From positions 5,146,001-5,210,000 of the forward strand of contig NZ_CP092431.1 of assembly GCF_022385335.1 (NCBI RefSeq): a stretch of 64,000 bases of DNA. The letters run 5' to 3'. The translations under genes were made by a program, and so were the position numbers. A model generated the notes under the pieces. It worked only from the letters and a program-made list of their open reading frames with translations, was not told where the DNA came from and searched no databases. The stretch comes from Streptomyces deccanensis (GTDB lineage: Bacteria; Actinomycetota; Actinomycetes; Streptomycetales; Streptomycetaceae). Numbering within the stretch: position 1 is the first letter of the stretch; each line of letters begins with the position of its first letter. Below are positions 28,845-38,919 of this stretch, one piece after another.

Positions 28845-29546
28845 TCAGTGGCGGTTGTCCGGGTCGGCGGCCTCGTCCTCGGCCTGCTTGGCCTGGACCT
28901 CGGGGTCGAGGACGGACTGACCGCTGCCGTCCACGGAGGTCAGGCGACCGGAGTCGGAGACCTCGGTGGCGGCGGGGGGCTCGACCAGCCAGTCGGGGTT
29001 GGCCTGCTTGTCCCACCACTTCCAGGCAGCGAAGGCACCGCCGGCCAGGACGCCCAGGAGGGCCACGCCCTTGGCGGCACGGCCGAGCCTCGCCCGGCGC
29101 TGCTGCTTGCGCACCAGCCGCTGGATCTGCTTCGGCGAGACCTGCCCACGCAGTGCGGCCAGTGCCGCGACACTGCGGGCGGTGGCCTCCTCGCGAACCG
29201 GGCCGGCTGCGGCCACGGCCTGTTCGATACGGGGACGGGAGTAGTCGGCGGCCTGGCGGGCCGCCTTGCGGGTGCGTGCGGCGGCTTCGTGGGCCGCGTG
29301 GTCGACCTTCGGCGGCACATGCGTGCGAGCCTGCTCCAAGCGCGGGACGACATGGGCGCCGTACTGGACGCGTGCCTGTTCCGCGGCCTGCGACACTTTC
29401 GGCGCGAGTCGTACACGTGCCTCCTGCGCGTAGTGCGAGGCCTTGTCCTTGGCCGTGTCGGCGTAGGGCGCCACCACTTCCGCGGCGTGCAGCACGCTGT
29501 CCTTCGCCGAGCCGGTCGCGGCGCGCACGCTGTCGATGCGGGTCAC
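28845..29546 (-). CDS. DUF5324 family protein
   Basis: A 233-residue protein with many short Ala/Lys/Arg/Glu helices (TGSAKDSVLHAAEVVAPYAD and similar blocks), a single membrane segment (GVALLGVLAGGAFAAWKWW) near residue 175 and an acidic tail after PDWLVEPPAA. The repeated helix blocks resemble apolipoprotein-like or LEA-like amphipathic helices. GTG at 29546 has GAGGAGGAGG about 6 bases upstream; the much longer upstream open frame is not used. It is Streptomyces-restricted (recalled) and of unknown function. Confidence 0.85.
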   Translation of the reverse strand: MTRIDSVRAATGSAKDSVLHAAEVVAPYADTAKDKASHYAQEARVRLAPKVSQAAEQARVQYGAHVVPRLEQARTHVPPKVDHAAHEAAARTRKAARQAADYSRPRIEQAVAAAGPVREEATARSVAALAALRGQVSPKQIQRLVRKQQRRARLGRAAKGVALLGVLAGGAFAAWKWWDKQANPDWLVEPPAATEVSDSGRLTSVDGSGQSVLDPEVQAKQAEDEAADPDNRH

Positions 29547-29906
29547 GGGATCCTCCTCCTCGGTGGCGTACGTAATTCGACTTTCCACCCTTTTGGGGAT
29601 CATGCCTCTCGGAGCGCTCCGGGGCATGTGCGGGCGGGCATCCGGGTCATGTACTCGCCCCCCGCCGATCATCGACAGGAGCCGCTCATGAATCCGGTCA
29701 CGTGCAATAGAGGATGAATGCGGGACAACGGGAACTTGTCCACGACAGGGCCGACAATGCCACGGATCGACGCGAAGCGCGCCGGTACCGGGGGTACTCG
29801 GCCGGTTTTCCGTGCGACCGCCGTACAAGAGCGTGGGCGTCGGGGGACGGACGGCGTCGTCCGTGCGAGGATCGGGGGAGTCACAAAGGACAACGGAAGG
29901 CAGATC
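29547..29906. other. divergent promoter region of DUF5324 and cyclophilin
   Basis: A 360-base interval between divergent genes. TTGTCCACG at 29738-29746 is one base from the DnaA consensus. No gene, tRNA or strong hairpin was seen. Confidence 0.5.
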
Positions 29907-30440
29907 GTGGCAGAGCAGCTGTACGCCACCCTGAAGACCAACCATGGCGACATCGAGGTGCGGCTGCTGCCGAACCACGCGCCCAAGACGGTCCGTAACT
30001 TCGTCGAGCTCGCCCAGGGCGAGCGTGAGTGGACCAACCCGGCCACCGGCCAGAAGTCCACGGACAAGCTTTACGACGGCACGGTCTTCCACCGGGTGAT
30101 CAGTGGATTCATGATCCAGGGCGGTGACCCGCTGGGCAACGGCACCGGCGGTCCCGGCTACCAGTTCGCGGACGAGTTCCACCCGGACCTCGCCTTCGAC
30201 AAGCCCTACCTGCTGGCCATGGCCAACGCCGGACCGGGCACCAACGGCTCGCAGTTCTTCATCACCGTCTCCCCGACGGCATGGCTGAACCGCAAGCACA
30301 CCATCTTCGGTGAGGTCGTCGACGCGGCCAGCCAGAAGGTCGTGGACGCCATCGCCGGCGCCCAGACCAACCCGCGCACCGACCGTCCGGTCAACGACGT
30401 CGTCATCGAGTCGGTCGTCGTCGAGACGCGCCAGGGCTGA
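29907..30440 (+). CDS. peptidyl-prolyl cis-trans isomerase (cyclophilin)
   Basis: A 177-residue cytoplasmic cyclophilin that speeds proline isomerisation during folding. The catalytic core includes FHRVISGFMIQGGDP (catalytic Arg), MANAGPGTNGSQFFIT and WLNRKHTIFGEV. No signal peptide. The GTG at 29907 has GGAAGG about 6 bases upstream and fits the family N-terminus (VAEQLYATLKTNHGDIEV). A hairpin lies between it and the rhomboid gene. Confidence 0.94.
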   Translation: MAEQLYATLKTNHGDIEVRLLPNHAPKTVRNFVELAQGEREWTNPATGQKSTDKLYDGTVFHRVISGFMIQGGDPLGNGTGGPGYQFADEFHPDLAFDKPYLLAMANAGPGTNGSQFFITVSPTAWLNRKHTIFGEVVDAASQKVVDAIAGAQTNPRTDRPVNDVVIESVVVETRQG

Positions 30441-30527
30441 GCCCCAGGGGCCAGCGCTCGGTCGAGCATCAACGGTTCTCCACCGGGACCGGACCCCGAA
30501 AGGTTCACAAGGTCCCGAAGGGAACCA

Positions 30528-30563
30528 ATCGCCCCGCCCATCCGTAAGGATGAGCGGGGCGAT
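30528..30563 (+). terminator. hairpin after the cyclophilin gene
   Basis: ATCGCCCCGC (30528-30537) pairs with 30554-30563, with an inner ATCC/GGAT. It lies in the leader of the rhomboid gene, so it may attenuate rather than fully stop transcription. Confidence 0.7.
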
Positions 30564-30592
30564 GCGTTCCACCCAGGAGACGGAGGGGCCCG

Positions 30593-31486
30593 ATGGATCA
30601 GGCGCCGAGCAGCCCGCAGGACGCGCAGAGCCTGCCCACCTGCTACCGGCATCCGGACCGCGAGACGGGTATCCGCTGCACCCGCTGCGAGCGCCCCATC
30701 TGTCCCGAGTGCATGGTGAGCGCCTCCGTCGGCTTCCAGTGCCCCGAGTGCGTCCGCAACGGCTCCGGCACGGGCCACGCGCCTTCGGCCTCGGCCCCAC
30801 GCACCCTCGCGGGTGGCACGGTCACCGCCGATCCGCGGCTTCTCACCAAGATCCTGATCGGTGCGAACCTGCTGCTGTTCCTGGTGAAGACGTCCGTCGG
30901 CGACGCCTTCACCGACCGGTTCGACCTCATCGGTCGCGCCTGGGTACCGGAGCTGGGCACCTCGCTCCAGGGTGTAGCCGAAGGCCAGTGGTACCGACTG
31001 GTCACGTCGATGTTCTTGCACGCAGGCGTCACACACATCCTGTTCAACATGCTGAGCCTGTGGTGGATCGGCGGCCCGCTGGAGGCGGCCCTCGGCCGTG
31101 CCCGCTATCTGGCGCTGTACTTCGTCTCGGGTCTCGCGGGCAGCGCGCTCACCTACCTGATCGCCGAGCCCACCCAACCGTCGCTCGGTGCCTCCGGCGC
31201 CATCTTCGGGCTCTTCGGGGCGACCGGCGTCCTCCTGCGCCACCTCAAGTACGACATGCGCCCGTTGATCATCCTCCTGGTGATCAACCTGATCTTCACC
31301 TTCAGCCCGATGTTCAACATCGCCTGGGAAGCCCACGTAGGCGGCCTCGTCGGCGGAGTGCTGATCGGCTACGTGATGGTGCACGCACCACGTGAGCGGC
31401 GGGCGCTGATCCAGTACGGCGTGTGTGCGCTGGTCCTGGCCGCCGTGGTCGTCATGACTCTGCTCAGGACCACGCAGCTGACCTGA
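30593..31486 (+). CDS. rhomboid family intramembrane serine protease
   Basis: A 297-residue protein. A B-box-like zinc-binding N-terminus (CYRHPDRETGIRCTRCERPICPECM, then CPECV) precedes the six-helix rhomboid domain. The catalytic serine is Ser201 in GASGAIFG and the catalytic histidine is His248 in WEAHVGGLVGG; HAGVTHILFNM is the conserved first-helix motif. It cleaves membrane proteins within the bilayer; the substrate is unknown. ATG at 30593 has GGAGG-type sequence upstream. It is convergent with crgA, separated by a terminator and a DnaA-box cluster. Confidence 0.94.
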   Translation: MDQAPSSPQDAQSLPTCYRHPDRETGIRCTRCERPICPECMVSASVGFQCPECVRNGSGTGHAPSASAPRTLAGGTVTADPRLLTKILIGANLLLFLVKTSVGDAFTDRFDLIGRAWVPELGTSLQGVAEGQWYRLVTSMFLHAGVTHILFNMLSLWWIGGPLEAALGRARYLALYFVSGLAGSALTYLIAEPTQPSLGASGAIFGLFGATGVLLRHLKYDMRPLIILLVINLIFTFSPMFNIAWEAHVGGLVGGVLIGYVMVHAPRERRALIQYGVCALVLAAVVVMTLLRTTQLT

Positions 31487-31540
31487 GGTGATGCCGGACC
31501 GTCACCGGTCGGGCGCTCCGGCGGCACCGTTACAGCACTG

Positions 31541-31754
31541 TTGTCCACAGACCGTGGCGGATCTTGTGCATAGGGTGCGGGAACAGGTGTGCCCCCTGCC
31601 GCTCACCTGCGTTTTCGCAGGTCAGGCAGGGGGCGAACATGCTTGCGGGTGCCGGTAGGTCAGTCGTACCGGCGTCAACGCCCAGTGAGTTATCCACAGA
31701 TCGTCGTTCTTTTTCCCCACTGTGGAAAACACCTGTGGATAACTCCGTGGATTG
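31541..31754. promoter_or_regulatory. cluster of DnaA boxes between rhomboid gene and crgA
   Basis: Boxes: TTGTCCACA 31541-31549 (perfect Streptomyces consensus), TTATCCACA 31690-31698 (perfect E. coli consensus), TGTGGAAAA 31721-31729 (one mismatch), TGTGGATAA 31734-31742 (perfect, reverse) and CGTGGATTG 31746-31754 (weaker). The last four lie within 65 bases. The boxes are better matches than most of those in oriC, about 19.5 kb away. From memory, a DnaA-box cluster outside oriC, called D78, has been reported in S. coelicolor to restrain initiation; this may be its equivalent. Confidence 0.8.
31591..31634. terminator. bidirectional terminator between rhomboid gene and crgA
   Basis: Outer stem GCCCCCTGCC (31591-31600) with 31625-31634 and inner stem ACCTGCG (31605-31611) with 31616-31622 closed by TTTT. 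It sits inside the DnaA-box cluster. Confidence 0.85.
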
Positions 31755-31789
31755 CTCTGGGGAGAGCTACCTCCACGGTGCGGAGACCG

Positions 31790-32044
31790 CTACTTCCACT
31801 GGGTCGAGACGCCGAATCCGGCGGCGATGAAGCCGAAGCCGACCACGATGTTCCAGTTGCCGAGCGAGTCGATCGGCAGCGAGCCGTCCGTCACATAGAA
31901 GACGACGATCCAGGCGAGCCCGATGAGGAACATGGCCAGCATGACCGGAGCCACCCAGCCACGGCTGTTCAGCTTGATGTTCGTGGCCTGCTTGGACGGC
32001 GGCGGCGTGTAGTCGGCCTTCTTGCGGATACGTGACTTCGGCAC
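31790..32044 (-). CDS. crgA: cell division protein CrgA
   Basis: An 84-residue membrane protein with two membrane segments ([23 protein letters not shown] and [21 protein letters not shown]) after a basic N-terminus ([15 protein letters not shown]). CrgA inhibits or coordinates FtsZ-ring assembly and septation in Streptomyces and binds division and cell-wall proteins in mycobacteria. GTG at 32044 gives the standard 84-residue form. Its terminator-side flank is the DnaA-box cluster, which is unusual for a division regulator. Confidence 0.96.
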   Translation of the reverse strand: MPKSRIRKKADYTPPPSKQATNIKLNSRGWVAPVMLAMFLIGLAWIVVFYVTDGSLPIDSLGNWNIVVGFGFIAAGFGVSTQWK

Positions 32045-32186
32045 GAGGGTCTCTCCTGTCGATGCGCTGCGTGGCCGCGCAGGGAACTGTGGCGGGCTCC
32101 GGGGCAGCGTACAAGGGGACACTGAATGCTCCCCCGGGCGTCCGTTAGCGTAGTGCTTCCGCGGCGCCTAAGGAGATAAGGGTACG

Positions 32187-32966
32187 TTGAGCAATTCAGC
32201 CGACTCCCCCGAGGCGGGTTCCGGCACTTCCTCCCGAGGTGGTATCCGGCCCGTGCGCGTGCTCACCGTCGGGGTCTTCGCCCTCGCCGGGCTGATCTTC
32301 TTCACCAGCTTCGACACGGCCAAGGGCACCAATATCCGCACGGACGCCTCCCTGCTGAAGCTCTCCGACCTGATCCAGGAGCGGAGCCACAAGAACGGGC
32401 AGCTCGACGAGTCCAACGCGGTGCTCAGGGACGACGTGGAGGCCCTCGCGGAGCGGGACGACGGCAGCACCAAGGCCGAGGACGCCCGGCTCAAGGCGCT
32501 GGAGAAGAACGCCGGCACCCAGAAGCTCAAGGGGCAGGCCCTCACGGTCACCCTGAACGACGCCCCGCCGGACGCCACCGCCAAGCTCCCCGGCTACCCC
32601 GAACCGCAGCCCGACTACCTGGTCATCCACCAGCAGGACCTGCAAGCCGTGGTGAACGCCCTGTGGCTGGGCGGCGCCCAGGGCATCAAGGTCATGGACC
32701 AGCGGCTGATCTCCACCAGCGCCGTCCGCTGCGTCGGCAACACCCTGATCCTCCAGGGCCGCGTCTACTCACCGCCGTACAAGATCCAGGCGGTCGGTGA
32801 CCCGGAGAAGCTGCAGAAGGCGCTCACCGCCAGCGAGGCCATCCAGAACTACATGGTCTACGTGAACGTGTACGGGCTGGGCTGGAAAGTCACCGAGGAC
32901 GGGCCGGTGACTCTGCCCGGCTACTCGGGCACAGTGGATCTGAAGTACGCGAAGCCCGTGGAGTGA
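32187..32966 (+). CDS. DUF881 family protein
   Basis: A 259-residue protein with one N-terminal membrane helix (RVLTVGVFALAGLIFFTSF), a coiled-coil region (about residues 60-110: DLIQERSHKNGQLDESNAVLRDDVEAL) and the DUF881 domain (YLVIHQQDLQAVVNALWLGGAQGIKVMDQRL, then YSPPYKIQAVGDP). The family is frequent in Gram-positive division-gene neighbourhoods and its role is not established. TTG start at 32187 with AAGGAG about 12 bases upstream. It is divergent from crgA and overlaps the next gene by four bases, so it is the first gene of the sortase operon. Confidence 0.9.
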   Translation: MSNSADSPEAGSGTSSRGGIRPVRVLTVGVFALAGLIFFTSFDTAKGTNIRTDASLLKLSDLIQERSHKNGQLDESNAVLRDDVEALAERDDGSTKAEDARLKALEKNAGTQKLKGQALTVTLNDAPPDATAKLPGYPEPQPDYLVIHQQDLQAVVNALWLGGAQGIKVMDQRLISTSAVRCVGNTLILQGRVYSPPYKIQAVGDPEKLQKALTASEAIQNYMVYVNVYGLGWKVTEDGPVTLPGYSGTVDLKYAKPVE

Positions 32967-33676
32967 CGGCAGCCGGGGGGCCCGTGTCGGTGCGCGTGAT
33001 CGTGAGGACGGCCAGCGAGCTCTGCATCACCGTCGGCACCCTGATCGTGCTCTTCGTGGTCTACGTGCTCTTCTGGACCGGCGTGAAGGCCGACACCGAG
33101 ATGGACCACCAGGTCGACCTGCTCCGGGACCGGTGGGCACGGCAGCCGGTCGGGCCGACGTCCGGACCGGGCCCCTCGGCGGCTCCGGAGCCGCCCGCCG
33201 CGTACGAGAGCGGTGAGCCCTTCGCGCTCATGTACATCCCGCGTCTCGGTTTCACGTGGAACAAGCCCGTCCTGGAGGGCACGAAGACGGACACTCTCAA
33301 GAAAGGGCTCGGCCACTACGCGAACACCGCGCAGCTGGGACAGAAGGGGAACTTCGCGGTCGCCGGCCACCGCCGCACCTACGGCGATCCCTTCAAAGAT
33401 TTTCCCAAGCTGCGTCCCGGTGACGAGGTCGTCCTGACCGACGGCGCGGACTGGTTCACGTACGTCATCGACAAGGGGCCCTATCGGACATTGCCCACGG
33501 ACGTCCAGGTCATCGACCCCGTGCCGGAGAAATCGGGCTACACGCGCGCGGGGCGCTATCTGACGCTGACGACGTGCGACCCGGAGTGGGGACACAGCCA
33601 TCGGCTCATCGTCTGGGGCCATCTGGATTCCACACAGCCTGTGGAGTCAGGGAAACCGGAGGCACTGCGCCGTTAG
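32963..33676 (+). CDS. class E-like sortase (first of three)
   Basis: A 237-residue sortase: one N-terminal membrane helix (LCITVGTLIVLFVVYVLFWTGV), then a catalytic domain with His136 in VAGHRRTYGDPF, Cys205 in LTLTTCDPEWG and an Arg near 214 in SHRLIVWG. The TLTTC motif is typical of sortases. GTG start overlaps the DUF881 stop by four bases. Sequence and size group it with the class E enzymes encoded 1.6 kb downstream. Two class E sortases (SrtE1, SrtE2) are known from S. coelicolor; this third paralogue may be specialised. A near-parS lies inside it. Confidence 0.9.
   Translation: MTAAGGPVSVRVIVRTASELCITVGTLIVLFVVYVLFWTGVKADTEMDHQVDLLRDRWARQPVGPTSGPGPSAAPEPPAAYESGEPFALMYIPRLGFTWNKPVLEGTKTDTLKKGLGHYANTAQLGQKGNFAVAGHRRTYGDPFKDFPKLRPGDEVVLTDGADWFTYVIDKGPYRTLPTDVQVIDPVPEKSGYTRAGRYLTLTTCDPEWGHSHRLIVWGHLDSTQPVESGKPEALRR
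33249..33262. promoter_or_regulatory. near-parS sequence inside a sortase gene
   Basis: GTTTCACGTGGAAC differs from parS at one position (A to G). It encodes part of GFTWNKP. ParB may bind it weakly; it could also be chance. Confidence 0.35.
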
Positions 33677-33729
33677 TCTGGTGGCGGTACGGCGTGAGTC
33701 CGGTGCCGTGGTGTGAAGGAAGGGACGGC

Positions 33730-33891
33730 ATGTACGGCTGGATCTGGCGACATCTGCCGGGTAACGCGTGGCTGAAGGCGCTGATCTCCATCGTGCTGAC
33801 CCTGGCCGTCGTCTATGTCCTCTTCCAATACGTCTTTCCCTGGGCCGAGCCCCTGCTGCCCTTCAACGATGTGACGGTGAACGACCAGTGA
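33730..33891 (+). CDS. small single-pass membrane protein
   Basis: A 53-residue protein with GWIWRHLPGNAWLKALI followed by a membrane helix (ISIVLTLAVVYVLFQYVFPW) and a short acidic tail LPFNDVTVNDQ. ATG at 33730 has GAAGGAAGGGA upstream. It ends in a four-base overlap with the amidotransferase gene, so it belongs to the sortase operon. The N-terminal WLPGNxWLK type is conserved in Streptomyces (recalled); the function is unknown. Confidence 0.8.
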   Translation: MYGWIWRHLPGNAWLKALISIVLTLAVVYVLFQYVFPWAEPLLPFNDVTVNDQ

Positions 33892-34538
33892 GTGCCGCCC
33901 GACCCGCCCGGGTCCTCGTCGTCGACAACTACGACAGCTTCGTCTTCAACCTGGTCCAGTACCTGTACCAGCTGGGCGCCGAGTGCGAGGTGCTGCGCAA
34001 CGACGAGGTGGCGACCGCGCACGCCCAGGACGGCTTCGACGGCGTGCTCCTGTCCCCCGGTCCGGGCACCCCGGAGGAGGCCGGCGTCTGCGTGGACATG
34101 GTCCGCCACTGCGCGGCGACCGGCGTCCCCGTGTTCGGCGTCTGCCTCGGCATGCAGTCCATGCAGGTGGCCTACGGCGGTGTCGTGGACCGCGCGCCCG
34201 AACTGCTGCACGGGAAGACCTCGCTGGTGGAACACGAGGGCAAGGGGGTCTTCGCGGGCCTGCCCACCCCCTTCACCGCCACCCGCTACCACTCCCTGGC
34301 CGCGGAGCCGGCCACCGTGCCGGCCGAGCTGGAGATCACGGCCCGCACGCACGACGGGATCATCATGGGCCTCCGGCATCGGGAACTGCCGGTCGAGGGC
34401 GTGCAGTTCCACCCCGAGTCGGTGCTCACCGAGCACGGCCACCGCATGCTCGCCAACTGGCTCGCCGAATGCGGTGACCAAGGGGCCGTGGCCAGGTCGA
34501 CGGGGCTCGCCCCCGTGGTGGGCAGGGCCACGGCGTGA
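33888..34538 (+). CDS. pabA: glutamine amidotransferase component of aminodeoxychorismate or anthranilate synthase
   Basis: A 216-residue class I glutamine amidotransferase that supplies ammonia to a chorismate-using partner. It has LVVDNYDSFVFNLVQYL, LSPGPGTPEEAG, the nucleophile in GVCLGMQSM, and the His/Glu pair in VQFHPESVLTEHG. PabA and TrpG are nearly indistinguishable and no PabB or TrpE is encoded here, so it may serve both folate and tryptophan synthesis. GTG overlaps the small membrane gene by four bases, and its stop overlaps the next sortase by four bases, an odd metabolic insertion in a sortase operon. Confidence 0.88.
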   Translation: MSAARPARVLVVDNYDSFVFNLVQYLYQLGAECEVLRNDEVATAHAQDGFDGVLLSPGPGTPEEAGVCVDMVRHCAATGVPVFGVCLGMQSMQVAYGGVVDRAPELLHGKTSLVEHEGKGVFAGLPTPFTATRYHSLAAEPATVPAELEITARTHDGIIMGLRHRELPVEGVQFHPESVLTEHGHRMLANWLAECGDQGAVARSTGLAPVVGRATA

Positions 34539-35815
34539 CGGCACTGCGCCCCGAGCGCGAGAGTGCCCCCTACGGCGGCGAGGCCGCGTACGGGGGCGCC
34601 GAGTCGTTCGAGGCGGAGGCCTTCCAGCCAGGGGCGCCGTTCGGTGACACGGCCGATCCTCACCAGTGGACCGTCCAACCGACCCCGCAGTACGGGCAGG
34701 GCGACTGGTTCGGGCAGCAGCAGCCGTACGCGGAGCCCTCGTTCGAGCCGTACGAGCAGTACGAGACCTACGAGCCGCGTCCCCAGCCCGCGTCCGAGGG
34801 GCTGTACGAGACCTACGACGCGGCCGGCCCGGTGGGCACCCAAGGGGGCACCCCGACCGACACCGCCCTGCAGCACCCTCCGATCGACGAGGAGACCGTG
34901 GCGCTCCGGGTGGAGGAGGCGCGACGGATAGCCGCCGCGGCCGAGCCGATACCCGCGCCCCCGGCTTCCGGAGGCCGTGCGGCCCGCCGTAAGGCCGCGA
35001 GACGGCACGGGAGGCACGGGGGCTCCCCGGGGGCCCACGCGAGCTCCGGAGCCGCTCAGGGGCCCGAGGAGGGCTTAGGAGAGGACGGGCGGCCGTCGCC
35101 GCGCTCCAGGATCGAGGCGCGACGGGCGGCGCGGGCACGCAAGCCCAGCGCGGGAGTGATCGCGAGCCGGGTCATCGGAGAGGTGTTCATCACCACCGGC
35201 GTGGTGATGCTGCTCTTCGTCACCTACCAGCTCTGGTGGTCCAACATCCGCGCCCATCAGCAGGCGGGCCGGGAGGCGACGAGCCTCCAGGAGGAGTGGA
35301 AGAGCGGCAAGCGCGCGCCGGGCGCCTTCGAGCCCGGGCAGGGCTTCGCCATCCTGCACATTCCGAAGCTGGACGTCGTCGTGCCGATCGCCGAGGGCAT
35401 CAGCAAGTCGAAGGTCCTGGACCGCGGCATGGTCGGCCACTACGACGAGAACAGCATCAAGACGGCGATGCCCGAGGACAAGACGGGCAACTTCGGTATC
35501 GCCGGCCACCGCAACACCCATGGTGAACCGTTCCGGTACATCAACCGACTCAAGCCGGGCGACCCGATCGTCGTGGAGACGCAGGACACGTACTACGTCT
35601 ACGACATGGCCTCGATCCTGCCGGTGACCCCGCCGTCGAACGTCAGTGTGCTCCAACCCGTGCCCCCGGGCTCCGGCTTCACCCAGCCGGGTCGCTACAT
35701 CACGCTGACCACGTGCACGCCGGAGTTCACGAGCAAGTACCGCATGATCGTGTGGGGCAAGATGGTGGAGGAACGGCCGCGCAGCGAGGGGAAGCCCGAC
35801 GCGCTCGTCCAGTAG
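34535..35815 (+). CDS. srtE1: class E sortase with long N-terminal tail
   Basis: A 426-residue sortase. Residues 1-205 are a cytoplasmic Glu/Tyr/Pro/Gly-rich disordered tail, residues about 209-230 a membrane helix (VIGEVFITTGVVMLLFVTYQLWW), and the rest the catalytic domain with His325 in IAGHRNTHGEPF, Cys394 in TLTTCTPEF and Arg403. In S. coelicolor two adjacent class E sortases at the equivalent locus attach LAxTG proteins such as long chaplins to peptidoglycan. The symbol assumes the same order. GTG overlaps pabA by four bases. Confidence 0.88.
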   Translation: MTALRPERESAPYGGEAAYGGAESFEAEAFQPGAPFGDTADPHQWTVQPTPQYGQGDWFGQQQPYAEPSFEPYEQYETYEPRPQPASEGLYETYDAAGPVGTQGGTPTDTALQHPPIDEETVALRVEEARRIAAAAEPIPAPPASGGRAARRKAARRHGRHGGSPGAHASSGAAQGPEEGLGEDGRPSPRSRIEARRAARARKPSAGVIASRVIGEVFITTGVVMLLFVTYQLWWSNIRAHQQAGREATSLQEEWKSGKRAPGAFEPGQGFAILHIPKLDVVVPIAEGISKSKVLDRGMVGHYDENSIKTAMPEDKTGNFGIAGHRNTHGEPFRYINRLKPGDPIVVETQDTYYVYDMASILPVTPPSNVSVLQPVPPGSGFTQPGRYITLTTCTPEFTSKYRMIVWGKMVEERPRSEGKPDALVQ

Positions 35816-35841
35816 GGGCTCGATCAAGGGCGGAAGAAACT

Positions 35842-36582
35842 GTGGCAGTGACCACTGACGACACCGAAGAGAAGACGGACGCGTCCGAGGCCACGCCGAG
35901 GCGCCGCGGCATGAGCCGGATCGCCATGGCGGTCAGTGTCTTCGGTGAACTCCTCATCACGGCGGGCCTGGTGCTCGGTCTGTTCGTCGTCTACTCGCTG
36001 TGGTGGACGAACGTGCTCGCCGACCGCGAGGCGGACAAGGAAGCGAACAAGGTCCGCGACACCTGGGCCTCGGACGACGGCCCGGGCGCCCTGGACACCA
36101 AGGACGGCATCGGCTTCCTGCACGTCCCCGCCATGAAGAACGGGGAGGTCCTGGTGAAGAAGGGCACCTCCCCCAAGATCCTCAACGGTGGTGTCGCCGG
36201 CTACTACACCGATCCGGTCAAGGCGACCCTCCCCAGCTCCGACAAGGACGGCAACTTCACCCTGGCCGCCCACCGCGACGGACACGGGGCGAAGTTCCAC
36301 AACATCGACAAGCTCGAGAAGGGCGATTCGATCGTCTTCGAGACCCGCGACAACTGGTACGTCTACAAGGTCTACGACACCCTCACCGAGACCTCGAAGT
36401 ACAACGTCAAGGTCCTCTCGAACATCCCCAAGGAGTCCGGCAAGAAGAAGGCCGGCAAATACATCACCCTCACCACCTGCACGCCCGTCTACACGTCCCG
36501 GTACCGGTACATCGTGTGGGGCGAGCTGGAGCGGGTGGAGCGGGTGAACGCCGAGCGCACGCTGCCGAAGGAACTCCGCTAG
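35842..36582 (+). CDS. srtE2: class E sortase
   Basis: A 246-residue sortase with a short charged N-terminus, one membrane helix (VFGELLITAGLVLGLFVVYSLWW) and a catalytic domain with His144 in LAAHRDGHG, Cys213 in ITLTTCTPVY and Arg222 in SRYRYIVWG. GTG at 35842 has GGAAG about 6 bases upstream; the frame is open further upstream, but that part lies in the previous gene. It is the last gene of the DUF881-sortase run and is followed by two parS sites and a terminator. Confidence 0.9.
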   Translation: MAVTTDDTEEKTDASEATPRRRGMSRIAMAVSVFGELLITAGLVLGLFVVYSLWWTNVLADREADKEANKVRDTWASDDGPGALDTKDGIGFLHVPAMKNGEVLVKKGTSPKILNGGVAGYYTDPVKATLPSSDKDGNFTLAAHRDGHGAKFHNIDKLEKGDSIVFETRDNWYVYKVYDTLTETSKYNVKVLSNIPKESGKKKAGKYITLTTCTPVYTSRYRYIVWGELERVERVNAERTLPKELR

Positions 36583-36613
36583 CTGCGCGGCGGGTTTGCT
36601 CCCCCGTAGGGAT

Positions 36614-36646
36614 GTTTCACGTGAAACATCCGGTTTCACGTGAAAC
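36614..36646. promoter_or_regulatory. two parS sites in tandem
   Basis: Perfect GTTTCACGTGAAAC at 36614-36627 and again at 36633-36646, centres 19 bases apart (close to two helical turns). They lie between srtE2 and the convergent PASTA kinase gene, seven bases before a strong hairpin. Confidence 0.97.
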
Positions 36647-36652
36647 ATCGAG

Positions 36653-36708
36653 ACGACGAAGGAGCCCCGGCATCCTCCCTGAAGAGGGTGCCGGGGCTCC
36701 TTCGTCGT
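36653..36708. terminator. bidirectional terminator between srtE2 and pknB
   Basis: A 20-base perfect stem (36653-36672 with 36689-36708) with a 16-base loop that contains a small inner CCCT/AGGG stem. Confidence 0.9.
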
Positions 36709-36755
36709 ACAGGACAGCGGGCTCGCATCAGTCCCTCTGCCGTGGGCGGGTGGCG

Positions 36756-38750
<1,995 letters not shown>

Positions 38751-38919
38751 AGCTTCCTACCAGCCCTCTCCGTCGGTCCCGACCGCACCCATGTGTGGTC
38801 CGGCGGCTGTGCTCCGGGCATACGGTACCCGGCTCGCCTTGCGTGACCTGGCCAACCGCGTCACCCGATACAGGACCGGTATCGCAACGTGCACCGATGT
38901 GAAGGCGACGTGAGCGGGG

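Noticed and set aside
28845..30800. DUF5324 frame extended to 651 residues
   Set aside because: The extension is antisense to the cyclophilin and rhomboid genes; GTG 29546 has a strong ribosome binding site.
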